Assembly: GCA_039583875.1 (NCBI GenBank)
Contig: CM077151.1
Coordinates: 112,424,609-112,488,608 of the forward strand
DNA length: 64,000 nt
Direction of reading: 5' to 3'
Source of the DNA: Platanthera guangdongensis
Lineage: Eukaryota; Streptophyta; Magnoliopsida; Asparagales; Orchidaceae
Part shown: positions 53,418 through 64,000 of the stretch, one piece after another
Layout of the letters: every line of letters starts with the position of its first letter
Position numbering within the stretch: position 1 is the first letter of the stretch
Notes under the pieces: model-generated
Told to the model about the DNA's origin: nothing
Database searches by the model: none
The model's input: only the letters and a program-made list of their open reading frames with translations
Made by a program: the position numbers and the translations under genes

Positions 53418-56220
53418 TTAGAGAGTTTTGAAGAATGGAGCACTCCTATCTCCAACCCGAGAGAGAAATCTCGCAAGGCCTGCTAGCCTCCCCCCTAACT
53501 GCTGAACTTCTTTTGGCGAACGAGGGGTAGGCATATCAAGAATGGCTTTCACTTTATCAGGGTTGGGGGCAAGTCCTTCCGGAGTAAGGAGATGACCAAG
53601 AAACTTCCCCTTACTCGCCCCAAACATGCATTTCAAAGGGTTAAGCTTCATTTTATACCTACGCAGAGTAGCGAACGTCTCTGCTAGGTCTCGCAAGTGT
53701 AGCGAAAACGATTTACTCTTAATCAAGAGGTCGTCTACATACACTTCTAGGTTCCTCCCCTTCTGATGGTTAAACACACGGTCCATCATCCGTTGGTAGG
53801 TTGCACCGGCATTTTTAAGCCCAAAGGGCATCACAAGGTAGCAATAGTAACCATCATTGGTTATGAACAACGTTTGAGGAACGTCAGGCTTATGCATTCT
53901 TATCTGGTGATAACCAGAAAACACATCTAAAAAGCTCATATAAGAGTACCCTACCGCGGAATCAACTAAAGAATCTATCTGAGGCAAGGGGTAGCAATCT
54001 TTAGGGCATGCTTTATTAAGTTTGGTAAAATCTACACACATTCGCCATTTTCCTCCTGGTTTCTTAACCATTACAACATTTGAAATCCAAGTAGGATATT
54101 GAATTTCTTTGATAAAATTTGCTTTGAGGAGCTTTGCGACCTCCTCCCTTATCGGCTCAGCAAGCTTTGTGGCTATGTCCCTCTTCTTTTGTTGTATAGG
54201 TTTGCAGCCAGGATCAACATTCAAGTGGTGACATGCAACATCAGGATCCACTCCTGGCATGTCTTCTGATGACCAGGCGAAGACATCCAGGTTATTCAGC
54301 AGGAAGGAAATCAACTCAGCCTTTTGATCTTCGGGTAGCTCCGAGTTGATGGAGAGCTTCCTCTCCTCCCCCTCAGCAATGGGGACTCCTTGCGTCACCG
54401 GGGCAGGTTCCAGGTGAGCACCTTCATCAGCAGCAGCTTCTGAACTGGGAGAGGTTTCTGCAGCCGCTGCTGGAGTAAGGGAAGGGCTGGCTTCAACCAT
54501 GTTGACAGTGCGGACGTAGCACTCCCTTGCTCTTCTTGGGTCACTGCTGACCCGACACATCCTTCCATCTGCAAAGAACTTGATGGCAAGGTGGTAAGTG
54601 GAAACCACCGCTTGATATTTGTTCAGAAGAGGTCTGCCGAAGGTGGCATGGTAGCTGCTGGGGGCGTCAACCACTATGAATTGTATTTGCTTAGTCGCCC
54701 CTCCAAGCTTCATGGGCAGGATGACGCTGCCCTCCACTTCTTTTCTCTCTCCCGAGAAACCATAGAGTGGCCCCTCAGTGGAAAGCAAAGGCTTTCCGGT
54801 CCTCAGGGCCTCAAAAGTAGACTTGAACAGGAGGTTGACCGAGCTGCCTATGTCAACAAGAATTCTATCAACAGTAAAATCTCCAATACCAGCCTGGATC
54901 ACTACTGCATCATTAAATGGGTTGGCTGTTTGGGGTAGATCTGCTCGACCAAAGGTGACAACCTCACTTGGAGGAACAACGGAAGAAGAGGCCACCTCTG
55001 CCCGGGTCACCCTTGAAATTGACGATTTCCGAGTAGACTCGGTCCCTGCTCCACCATGGATGAAGAAGAGGCGTCCCAGAACCCCTTCATCATTTGCGTT
55101 GAAGCACTCTACCGGGACGTTGATCGGCCCCAGACGGCCTTCGTCCTCTACATCCACACATTCCTGGTATGCCTCAACTACTTCTTTGCCCTTTGAGGTG
55201 GATGGCTTTGAATAAGAAGGAGAATCCTTCTTGGCCAAGTCAATCTTGCTTTCGGCAAGCAGCTTCTCTATCAGCGTGCAAAGGGACTTGCAGTCCTCGG
55301 TCAAGTGGCCCTTTTCTTTGTGGAACTGGCAATATTGTGCATTATTCCTCGGCTTCCACATTTTCTGAGGTTCTTGCCTCTTTTCTTCTGATCTCCTTTG
55401 CAAGATCTGGATGACTTCGTCAAGGTCCAGATCTGCAATGTCCTCCATGGGGCTTATATCAGATTGGCCCGGAGCAGGCAAGGCTGCTTGTTGGAGGATG
55501 GGAAGAGATTGCAATGGAACGGAGGGAGTGGCGGCCAATGACAGTCTCTGCTCATGAAACTGTTGATGGCCTTGGAAAGGTTTCTTGTTGCGGAAGTTCC
55601 TGCCTCTTTGAGACGGAGGCTGGAAGTCTGGGCGAGGGGGCTTGCTACGAGAGGAGGTAGCGGAGGCATCCCTTCCTTCAGCCATAGCTGTCAGGGATGA
55701 GATATAGGTTGGATTGGCGTTTTCTCCTTCAATAAAATGGTTGACCATGGCGATCAACTCTTGATAAGTCTCAGGTGCCTTGGTTGTTGCTTTAAACTTC
55801 AGAGGGCCTTCCCGGAGGCCATGGATCAAGGCGACCTTATAATAGTCGGGGTTCACATTCCTTACCCCTTGGATCTCTCTCTGAAAGCGATCAACGAATC
55901 GTGCCACTGATTCATTATCCCTTTGCTTGATTTCAAATAGGGCAGCTAGCCCATTCTTCCTCTTTCTTGAGGTGGCAAACCTCAGCAACAACTGTCTGCG
56001 AAGCTCTGCAAAAGAAGAGATTGTGCCCGAAGGCAGCTCGTAGAACCACTCTCTCGCTTGTCCTTCGAGAGTGGTAACCAGGAGTTTACACTTGATAGCA
56101 TCTGAGAGGCATCTCAAAGCAACTGCCCCCTCAAATGCTTGGAGGTGAGAGACTGGATCTGTCCCTCCTGAATAGAATGGGATGCGAGGTTCCCTGAAGT
56201 TGCTCAGAGCCGATTCCCAT
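53418..56220 (-). pseudogene. Element D gag-protease-RT
   Basis: One long frame of about 930 residues. Gag core: REPRIPFYSGGTDPV, REWFYELPSGTISSF, ATSRKRKNGLAALFEIKQ, VARFVDRFQREIQGVRNV. Zinc-like CQFHKEKGHLTEDC. Protease ILVDIGSSVNLLF, with Ile where Ser, Thr or Asn is usual, then [68 protein letters not shown] and YVDD intact at 53730-53741. It ends at TAG after FFKTL. Best preserved pol in the window. The gag start is lost upstream to in-frame stops. Confidence 0.9.
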
Positions 56221-56739
56221 TGGATTCAATCAATAAAGGGAGACGTGGTCTCAAACTCTGCGGGGTAGAAGGGGCGGACTGGAGCCTGGGAGTTCGCGGG
56301 CTCGGCGGACTGGCGGTCAGCAAAATGAAGCTGGCGGGCTGGAGTGCCCCTGGCAGCTTCTCTGAAGAAATTTCTGAAAGCAAACTGCTCCTCCTGAGGG
56401 CGTAGAGGAGCGTCGGACTGAGCAGGGTTCCGAGGAGTGGATGGCGACTGCCGAAGCGGAGTTCGGCGAGCTGGGGTCTGGCGGACTGGCGAGTCCGCTG
56501 GATCTATTGCGGCCTAAGGAGCAAGCTGCTGGGCTAGCGCGAGCAGAGCTTGGCTGATTGTTTCGAGACGCTTGTCGGTCTGCTGGCGGGACTGCTCGGC
56601 CTCAAGGCGAGCTTGCTCAATTGCATCCCAAAGAGAGTCCTCTGAAGAGCTGGAGCGGTCTGAAGAGCGGGCTCTGCGGTCTGATATTTCCGTCCGCTGA
56701 ATTCAAAACACTACTCGGATCGGAAGGTCGCGTGTTAAC
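56221..56739 (-). pseudogene. Element D gag N-terminus and leader
   Basis: The same frame continues upstream with SRQQTDKRLETISQALLALA and acidic/Ser segments, but has stops near 56227 and 56516. No ATG was fixed. About 40 bp separate it from the LTR. No tRNA-like primer site was recognised there. Confidence 0.6.
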
Positions 56740-57493
56740 TGTTGATGCACGAAAGAACAAGGGGGGTCGAGCACCACCAGCTAACGGTTCGAACACCGGG
56801 GAATAGAGAGACTGGGAGTAGTGATCTACAAAGCGGATGAGGGCAGGAAGAACAGCAGGTCCGTGAACCACGACAACAACATACTTCGCCCGTCGCGGCC
56901 TGAATGCCTCTCTTGCGACGGGCTTCCCCTTGATTGAAGAAAGGCTTGGTTACAAGTGAAAGGAAAAGGTGGACAAGTGCAGAGCGAGGAGGAGTCCGCA
57001 AGGCACAAGATTCGAGTTCGCAGCCTGTAACAAGTAGGCTCCTGGGTCCGAGTCAGCGTGCCTTGGGTGCACCACCTCCCCCCTATTTATAGGATAGGGG
57101 TCCTGGCCAAATGGGCAGGGCTAAAATAACCGGCTGCCCGGGGTACAGGAGAACCGGGCAGCAGTGACGGGAAGAAAAAAGAAAGAACACGCCAGTCCGC
57201 TAAGAAGGGGCGGACTGGGCTCGCGAACTGGAGCTTCCACTGCTGCTGGGCGCGTTCCTGCTGGAGGGCGGCGGCCTGGGCGGACGAGACTCTACGTCCG
57301 CCATGGTAGAGAATCTGATATCCTAAGTCCTGGCGGACTGAGCGAACAGGTACTTGCGTCCGCTGCTGGGGGACCATCCTTGGTGTCCGATTGGTGACCT
57401 TGCCAGACTGGGCGGACTAACAAATAGAGTCCGCGCGTGTTGAAAGGGGGGGTTTTGGCATCTTGTAGGGTGTTGCGGACTGAGGGGTTAACA
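56740..57493 (-). repeat. Element D 5' LTR (754 bp)
   Basis: Matches 44362-45114. TATA box on minus at 57084-57091 (TATAAATA). GCGGACT/AGTCCGC copies near 56995, 57193, 57209, 57333, 57411, 57428 and 57474. Confidence 0.93.
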
Positions 57494-59738
57494 ATATAAT
57501 AAGGAATATCATTTGTATCTTTCACCTTCTCTAGAGGAACTCTCTTTATGGCCTTGCTTCTTGCTTTCCTTTTCCTTGCAATTGTTGCAGAGGAATCATC
57601 AGAGTCAGTCCTAAACTGATCACTATTTGAGCTTTGTGGAGTATCATATACTGCATCAATCCTTTTGATATAATCTTTACATTGTTGAGACTGAGCAGAA
57701 GAAACAACAGAAACAGTAACAGTAGCAGCAGCAACAGCAGGAAGTGGAGTAGAAGCAACACTGGCAGAAGGAGCTATGACAACAGGTTCAGAAACAGAAA
57801 TTTTAGAAATAGGAGCAACAGCAGCAGTAATAGAAGCAGTAGAAACAGATGAAACTGGAAAAACAACTTCAGAAACAGAAACAGCAAGCTCAGAGGTAAC
57901 TGAAACAACAGATTCAGAGATAAAAACAGCAGGCTCAAAATCAATTGCCTCTATCATATGCACATCCTCAGACACTGAAACAGCAACAGTAGCAGTAGGA
58001 GCAGCAGCAGTAGGAGCAACAAAAACAGAAGGAGCACTGTCAACAGTATTGAAGGAATTTATATAAGAACTTATTAAGCTGGGGTTACAGCTGGAAATAG
58101 GCACAATGGCCTTAGTAAGATCTTCAGTATGCTGGTCTGGAAGATAGCTGAAGTATACAAAATCAAAAACTGACAATAGTGACCTGAGGTCCACTGTAAT
58201 GACTGCAACTGGAGCTACTGGAACTTGGACTGAAGTTACTACAGCAGGCAATCTCTCAGCTTCATAAGACATCTCCCCCTGCCTAGATTCAGTGGTAACT
58301 GGATCAAGGCACCCAGTAGAAGGGATTTCCTGAGGAGGAAGGATAGATGATAGCCTGGCAGACAACTCCTGAATAGTTTGCAGAGGTGGAGCCAAAGAGG
58401 TCTCCAGCAGTAGTGATAGTCTTGGAGCTATCAGCTCATATATCTTGTCTGCAATAGCTGGAAGATCTACTTGCTCAAGAGGGACTTGAGTAGAGGTAGG
58501 GATGGATGTGGTAGAGAAGAGGGTTGGAGCAGCAGGAGATCTTGTTTGAGAGACTGTGGATGGTGGAAGTGATGGTTGAGATATTGGTATTGTGGAGATG
58601 GAAGATATTGGAATGGAAATGGATGGTGTGAATGATGGTTGAGCAATTATATCCTGAAGTAACTGTTGATAAGAAGTGGATGATGATGGTGGCTCAGGAG
58701 GGGATGAAGGAGAATCATCCATATAGGAATCATCTAGAAGAGTGAAAGATGGAATATGAGATGATGAGTCAATGTCCATGTGTGGGTAGTGATGTAGTGG
58801 ATGGAAGATTTCTTCAGTTAATGGTGGAGTTGGAGAAGGGATTGAAGTTGGAGATGCGATGGAAATGGGGGATGAAACTATGATGGTGGATGTGACTGTT
58901 GTAGATGAAACAATAGGTGGAGATGGAGGAGATGAAGCAGGCAAATCTTCTGCAGGGGCAGAAACCTGAGGGGAAGAGACTGAAGTAGTCCTTATGCCTG
59001 AAGAAGAGATTGCAGAGGGTCTGCTGGGCTTTAAAATCTGCCTGTCCCATTTCCCAAATAGGGCACAGGTAAGCCTCTTGGAGGCATTGATGTGCATCCC
59101 ACTGGAAACAAGCAGTGCAGGACATCTATTATGAAGAAACAACCCTAAATCCTCCCAAAATTAACAAAGTTCTTGTTAATTTTCTTCTTGATTAAGTCAA
59201 AGAACACTTCTCCCCAGATTAGCTGCTTTTTGTCCACCAGGGCACCCATCAAACAGAGTTGATACCTAGATATGGTATCGTGAGCTGAGTGTTTTGCCAA
59301 CAGCACTTTCCCAACAACATCAGCAAGAAATCTGTACTCAACTGACAGATTCTTCTTAAGCAATTTACTAGGGTTAGCTTCTGAATGTCCCATCCTCTCA
59401 AGCATAAGGGAAAACTCTTCTCCAGAAAGCTCAACAGAATCTTCTCCAGAATTCAATTGAAAATCCTCTGTCAAAGCAGCAGGTGTTAGAGATACCTGAG
59501 TTCCTGAGATGGTTCCAACCACTGTGTTCTGATCCAGATTATGGGCAGTATACACCAATTCCTTTATTTCATTTGCGGCTAATTTGATCCTTGTTGTCAT
59601 TATGGTTTCTAGCTGTTGGTCTTTGAAAAGTTCCAGAATGTTCTTGAAGATTTGATCACTGTTATCGAAAGAATCCATGTCGATATCAAAGCCTGTATCA
59701 AATTTCATTGCTGCCAAGATTGCGACTGAAACTGCCAT
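57494..59738 (-). pseudogene. Element E ORF3, N-terminal and middle part
   Basis: ATG at 59738 gives MAVSVAILAAMKFDTGFDID, matching B's ORF3. The conserved N-terminal domain (PSKLLKKNLSVEYRFLADVV, ASKRLTCALFGKW) has one frameshift near 59145. The middle is Ser/Pro/Thr-rich, then Val/Ala/Ser repeats (VSVSEVVFPVSSVSTAS) unlike B's Ala/Glu repeats. It ends at RKARSKAIKRVPLEKV..IPYYI, where element D is inserted. The C-terminus is at 43601-44361. Confidence 0.78.
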
Positions 59739-59744
59739 TGATTC

Positions 59745-59770
59745 CTGCAAAAATGAACAAACAAAGGACC
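59745..59770 (-). promoter_or_regulatory. Splice acceptor before ORF3 of E
   Basis: Minus strand TTTGTTTGTTCATTTTTGCAG, ending 6 bases before the ATG. Same arrangement as in B at 30596-30614. Confidence 0.6.
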
Positions 59771-59869
59771 AAGTGTAGAAGAGTGTGGAGGGAAAGTGAA
59801 ATTTTGTAGAGAGTATGAAAGCGCAAATGCAGAACGACGGCCGAAAAATGAGTTTTATATTAGGGTTCG

Positions 59870-60115
59870 ACACAGAAAAGGAAAGATCGTTGAGCTCTGT
59901 TCGACGATCTGGGCTTCTAAAGGAAATTGAAAGGTCATCAACATCGTCGATCTCCGCTCGACGATATTGGAGAGCGTTGAGCTCCGTTCGACGATCGCTG
60001 ACCTGAAGACAGATAGTTTAGCACTATCTGAGAAGAGCTGAACTCTGGTCGACGATTTCTGAAATCATCGATCTCCGTTCGATGATCTTGAGGAAAATCA
60101 TCGAGCGCAGTTCAG
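59870..60115. repeat. TCGACGA-type array between RNase H and ORF3 of E
   Basis: Six or more copies of ATCGTCGAnCTCCGnTCGACGAT-like inverted repeats (GATCGTTGAGCTCTGTTCGACGATC and variants). No ORF crosses it. Equivalent to 30236-30500 in B. Confidence 0.85.
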
Positions 60116-60199
60116 AGACCAGAAGCACTCTATACACTAGAAAAAGCATTTTGATTTGTCTAGTTTTGGTCAGTTTTATATTTTCAAAAATTTGGGATA

Positions 60200-61690
60200 T
60201 TATTTTAGACTTCCTCCATCTAACATTCCTAACTGATTCAGGAAGAATGTATGTTTCTTTTCATCCAAGGGTTTGGTGAAAATATCTCCCCTTTGCAAAT
60301 CAGTTGGGATATATTGAAGTTCAATTTTGTTTTTCTCAATATTATCCCTTAGTAAGTGATGTCTAATTTCTATATATTTTGTCATACTATGGAGGACTGG
60401 ATTTTGTGCTATGGAAATAGCACTAGTATTATCACAAAATATTTTTGACTTCTCTAAGTTGTAACCATAGTCTAGGAGCTGATTTTGAATCCACAAGATT
60501 TGTGAACAACAACTACCTGCAGCCATATATTCAGCTTCAGCAGTTGAAGTTGACACAGATGTTTGTTTCTTGCAAAACTAGGAGACAAGTCTGTCACTAA
60601 GAAACTGACAAGTTCCACTGGTTCTTTTCCTGTCTATTCTGCATCCAGCATAATCAGCATCTGAAAATCCAGTTAAGTCAAATGCTGAATCTTTTGGATA
60701 CCAGATACCTAGATTTGGAAAACTTTTACATACCTAAGAATCCTTTTTACTAAGATTAAGTGTGAATCTCTAGGGCTCACTTGGAATCTAGCACATATGC
60801 ATGTAGCAAACATTATGTCAGGTCTACTAGCTGTAAGGTACAATAAAGAGCAAATCATTGCGCTATATGTTGTCTGATCAACAGGTTTCCCATGTTCATC
60901 AGCATCTAATACAACATTAGTAGGCATAGGTGTTTTCATACATGATGTTTCAGACATACCAAATTTCTTAACCAATTCTTTTGCATACTTGGTTTGAGAA
61001 ATAAATATGCCTTCAACATGTTGTTGATTTGCAATCCTAGAAAGAAGGATATCTCACCCATGCTACTCATTTCAAATTTAGAATGCATTAGATTGGAAAA
61101 CCTTCTGCACAAATTTGAATCAGTAGAACCAAATATAATATCATCTACATAGATTTATACTAGTAGGGTATAGGACTTATGGGTTCTAATAAAAAGAGTT
61201 TGGTCTACTCTACCCCTTATAAAATCATTTTTCAGAAGAAAACATGCTAGGGTCTCATGTCATGCTCTAGAAGCTTGCTTTAGACCATATAATGCTTTAT
61301 GCAATTTGAAAACATGATCAGGATGAGTTGAAGAGATAAAACCTAGGGGTTGTCTGACATAGACTTCTTCTTTGATATCTCCATTGAGAAAAGCACTCTT
61401 TACATCCATCTGGTATACTTTGAAACCTTTGTGTGCTGCATATGCTAAGAAGATTCTTATGGCCTCTAACCTTGCAACTGGTGCAAAGGTCTGGTCATAA
61501 ACTATCCCTTCTTCTTGAGAGTACCCTTGAGCAACTAGCCTTGCCTTGTTCCTTACAATGACTCCTTGATCATCCAATTTATTTCTGAACACCCACTTTG
61601 TTCCAACAATGGAGTGATCCTTTGGCATTGGTACTATTTCCCAAACTTTGTTCCTTTCAAATTTATGCAACTCCTCTTGCATTGCAATGA
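60200..61690 (-). pseudogene. Element E reverse transcriptase and RNase H
   Basis: [90 protein letters not shown] at 61140-61151, then GSLLYLTASRPDIMFA-like (ICSLLYLTASRPDIMF). RNase H: STSTAEAEYMAAGSCC, IFCDNTSAISIAQNPVLHS, KYIEIRHHLLRDNIEK and QRGDIFTKPLDEKK. At least four stops or shifts between blocks. Confidence 0.87.
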
Positions 61691-61898
61691 TCTAGTGTGG
61701 ATCTTGCTCTGCATCTTGAATGGATTAAGGTTCAATTTGAGAGAGAAAGCAAGTGTGCATCAGGTTTTGGTTGACCTGATTTCTGGTTTGCACACCAGCT
61801 AAGATGTCTCCAATCACTTGGGAATTTGGGTGGTCTCTTGATGTTACTAAATCAACAGGAGATGTTAATTGTTCACCAACCTGTGTTGTTGTTTCCTC
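61691..61898 (-). pseudogene. Element E IN-RT linker
   Basis: Copia linker with stops; minus strand contains [24 protein letters not shown] remnants in other frames. No separate gene. Confidence 0.4.
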
Positions 61899-63330
61899 TT
61901 ATGGTACAACAACTGGCTCTTTAAGAAGATTCTCTTCAAGATGTTGAATGTCTTCTTCATCTTCACTGCTTTCATCTTTTTGAATAATTTGTAACCTGTC
62001 CAAGTCTTCAGCAAGAGAATGTACCTGCAAAGGATCTATGGTAGAAGTATTCTTCTCCTTGAAAGACATGTTAGATTCATCAAAAGATATATGAATAGAT
62101 TCTTCAATTTTGAGAGTAGATTTATTATATACCCTATAAGCTTTACTGATCATGGAGTATCCCAGAAACACTCCTTCATCAGCTTTAGCTTGAAATTTTG
62201 TTAAGTATTTCTTGTCATTATTATGAATGTAGCAAACACAACCAAAGATTTTGAAATAATCTACTATAGGTTTCTTCCCTTTGAGTAATTCATAGGGAGT
62301 CTTGCCCTTCAGTTTATGTATTAAACTTCTATTCAACACATATTTGGAGGTGTTCACTGCCTCTGCCCAAAAGAATAGAGGAAGATGAGCATCTGACAAC
62401 AATGTAGTAGCAGATTCAATAAGGGTTCTATTTTTCCTTTCAGCTACCCCATTTTGTTGAGCAGTTCTAGGAGCTGAGAAAGTGTGTCTGATCTCTTCAC
62501 TTTGACAGAACTCTTGCATAAGAAGAGAATCAAACTCTGTCCCATGATCACTTCTGATCACGGCAATGTGAGTATTAAACTCACTCTGTATGCATTTGAG
62601 AAATTCTGTCAAACACTTAAAGTTATCAGACTTCTTCCTCAGAAAGAACACATATGTGAATCTAGAGAAGTCATCTACAACTACTAAAGTATAAGATTTC
62701 CCTCCTAAGCTTTGTACTATAATGGGTCCAAAAATATTCATGTGTAATAGATATAAAATCCTAGGTGAATCACTCTTATTAAGTGACTTGAAACTATTTT
62801 TGCTTTGCTTGCCTAATTGACAAGCCCTGCAAAGTCCTTCTTTCTTATAGGGGCCAGAAGGTAGTCTTCTAACAAGGTTGTCCTTGGATAGCCTAGCAAT
62901 AGTTCTAAGGTTTATATGCCCTAGTCTCTTATGCCATAATTCATTAGGTCTACAAATAGAGTTGAACAAACATATATCTACCTTGGTTGAAAGAAAATCT
63001 ACAAGATAGATGTTACCTTTCTTTTTACCTGTCAACACAGTTGTGTTGTCCTCTGATTTGATCTTGCATGCGGATTTGTTGAAAGTCACTTGATAGCCTT
63101 CATCACACAGTTGACTGATACTGATCAAGTTGTGCTTCAGTCCTTCCACATAGGCTACTTTCTTGAATGTGATTGTACCAATATGGACTGCACCATATTC
63201 TTTTGTTAGTTCAAAGTTTGAATCACCAAATATTACTTTGGGTCCAAGCTTGGCTTTGAAGAAGTGAAATTGTCCTTGTTTCCTGTCATGTGCTTTGAGC
63301 ACCCACTATCCAGATAGCATTGCTGGTTTG
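61899..63330 (-). pseudogene. Element E protease end and integrase
   Basis: The protease site DSGCSKHMTG lies just upstream in another frame (about 63300). Then GPKVIFGDSNFELTKEYG and GLKHNLISISQLCDEGY. Integrase: LWHKRLGHINLRTIARLS with CRACQLGKQ, core VVDDFSRFTYVFF, IRSDHGTEFDSLLM, QQNGVAERKNRTLIE with the Glu intact, FWAEAVNTSKYVLNRS, KIFGCVCYIHNNDKKYL, VFLGYSMISKAYRVYNK. An open frame of 467 residues, the best copia integrase here. Confidence 0.88.
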
Positions 63331-63365
63331 ATGTTGGATAGGTCTTCTCATGCATATAAAATAAT

Positions 63366-64000
63366 TTATTTGTTTTTGACCCAGTTTACCTTGGGCCTAG
63401 GTTGATAACATTTGAATTCAGAAATAAAAGACATCCGTGGTTGACACTTATATCCTTCAGGATGATATCTCCTAGGAGGTATTATCCATTCAGTATAAGG
63501 GTTAAATCTTTGGGATGAAGGACCCTTAGGTTTGAAATTTGATTTACCTTTAAAAAAATTTTCAAAACTCTGATCTTTGCTAGACGATCGCTGAGCTGAG
63601 TTCGACGATCTTGGGTCAGATCGTCGAGCTCCGTTTGAAGATCGACTGTGGCAGAGTTCAGGGTTCAGAGATCGTCGACCTGAGTTCGACGATTTAGCCT
63701 GAGATCGTTGATCTTCATTCGACGATCGTCTAGCTCCGTTCGACGATTTCTGTTGAACTCTTGTTTTCTTAGGTAAGTCAGAATTCTTCCGAGCTACCTC
63801 TACAACTCCCTTACCTTTATCAGAGATAAACTTGATTGGGGTTGTTAATACTATAGGTTGGCTAGATGAGGCACCCAAGCCCAGTGTACTATTGAATCTT
63901 GAGTTCATTGTGCTTGTGATGTCCATTAGCTTGATACTTATCCCATTGAGGGATTCTTCAAACTTTTTGGCCTCTGATAGCTCTCCTTTCAGTGAGGCTA
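63366..64000 (-). pseudogene. Element E gag C-terminal part
   Basis: MDITSTMNSRFNSTLGLGAS and TPIKFISDKGKGVVEV match B's gag tail. Then comes a repeat-coded segment (SSNGARRSS, SSNSGRRS, RSSNSAQRSS) spelled by the TCGACGA DNA repeats at 63580-63760. FNPYTEWIIPPRRYHPEGY follows. The frame continues right of 63926, off the edge. Confidence 0.8.
63580..63760. repeat. TCGACGA-type array translated within gag of E
   Basis: Five inverted repeats of ATCGTCGAAC/GTTCGACGAT type with CGGAG, CTCAG or similar spacers. In the gag frame each gives roughly SSNGARRS. Confidence 0.85.

Larger units (their letters stand above)
44362..57493 (-). mobile_element. Element D: complete Tat-like Ty3/gypsy element (13.1 kb) with antisense genes
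   Basis: LTRs 44362-45114 and 56740-57493 bound gag-PR-RT-RH-IN on the minus strand and two antisense genes on the plus strand. Flanks GTATA and ATATA form a 5-bp TSD with one mismatch, and E's ORF3 frame continues on both sides. Same architecture as A but a different family. LTRs differ by roughly 5% by eye. Pol has several stops and a small deletion, so D is recent but dead. Confidence 0.92.
41908..64000 (-). mobile_element. Element E: Ty1/copia element with third ORF, 5' end off-window
   Basis: Minus strand from right to left: gag, protease, integrase, RT, RNase H, TCGACGA array, ORF3 (split by element D), PPT and 3' LTR. Its layout is the same as B, with roughly two-thirds identical residues in the pre-integrase region. 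It interrupts element F at the RT/RNase H boundary. Confidence 0.87.

Overview
The window is plant nuclear DNA made almost entirely of nested LTR retrotransposons. I see no ordinary host gene, rRNA, tRNA or CRISPR array. The evidence is Ty1/copia and Ty3/gypsy polyproteins with plant-lineage features: initiator-Met-type and tRNA-Asp-type primer sites, Tat-type gypsy pol, and antisense extra ORFs. TG..CA-ended LTRs, short GT..AG introns and plant TATA boxes point the same way. The host is probably a flowering plant with a large, repeat-rich genome; the species cannot be read from this.

Layout. Element A (1-16907, minus strand) is a Tat/Retand-like gypsy element. Its 3' end is off the left edge. 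From left to right it has an antisense extra gene (plus strand), a 145-bp tandem array, integrase, RNase H, RT, protease, gag and the 5' LTR. Its integrase is split by an 8.0-kb non-coding LARD-like element (3573-11579, TSD CTTCC). A itself sits in a decayed copia element C (16908-20085, minus). C is also cut at 20085 by a 3.6-kb 3' LTR plus pol end of chromovirus-like gypsy element G (20086-23848, minus). G is interrupted by copia element B (23849-33934, plus), whose 3' LTR is interrupted by gypsy element F (33935-41907, plus, 5.1-kb LTR). F's RT/RNase H junction is interrupted by copia element E (41908-64000, minus, 5' end off-window). E's third ORF is interrupted by a complete Tat-like gypsy element D (44362-57493, minus, 13.1 kb). 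The insertion order is therefore C, then G, B, F, E, D, with A and then the LARD on a separate branch of C.

How the parts work. Each autonomous element encodes capsid (gag), protease, reverse transcriptase, RNase H and integrase for copy-and-paste transposition. Nearly all carry stops, frameshifts or lost catalytic residues. Three features go beyond standard elements. (1) D has a pair of antisense, intron-containing genes, each behind its own TATA box. The second looks like the putative gypsy-type transposon domain family. (2) B and E share a long third ORF in the env position. In both copies it is preceded by a pyrimidine tract and CAG splice acceptor, and its two ends are conserved around a low-complexity middle. 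(3) Several of the elements carry their own dense, often palindromic short motif outside pol: GCGGACT in D, TCGACGA-type in B and E, GGGCGTGAC and others in the LARD, 69-bp hairpin units in G, and 145-bp hairpin dimers in A.

The main limits are that the outer elements run off both edges, and that assignments rest on motif reading without database searches.
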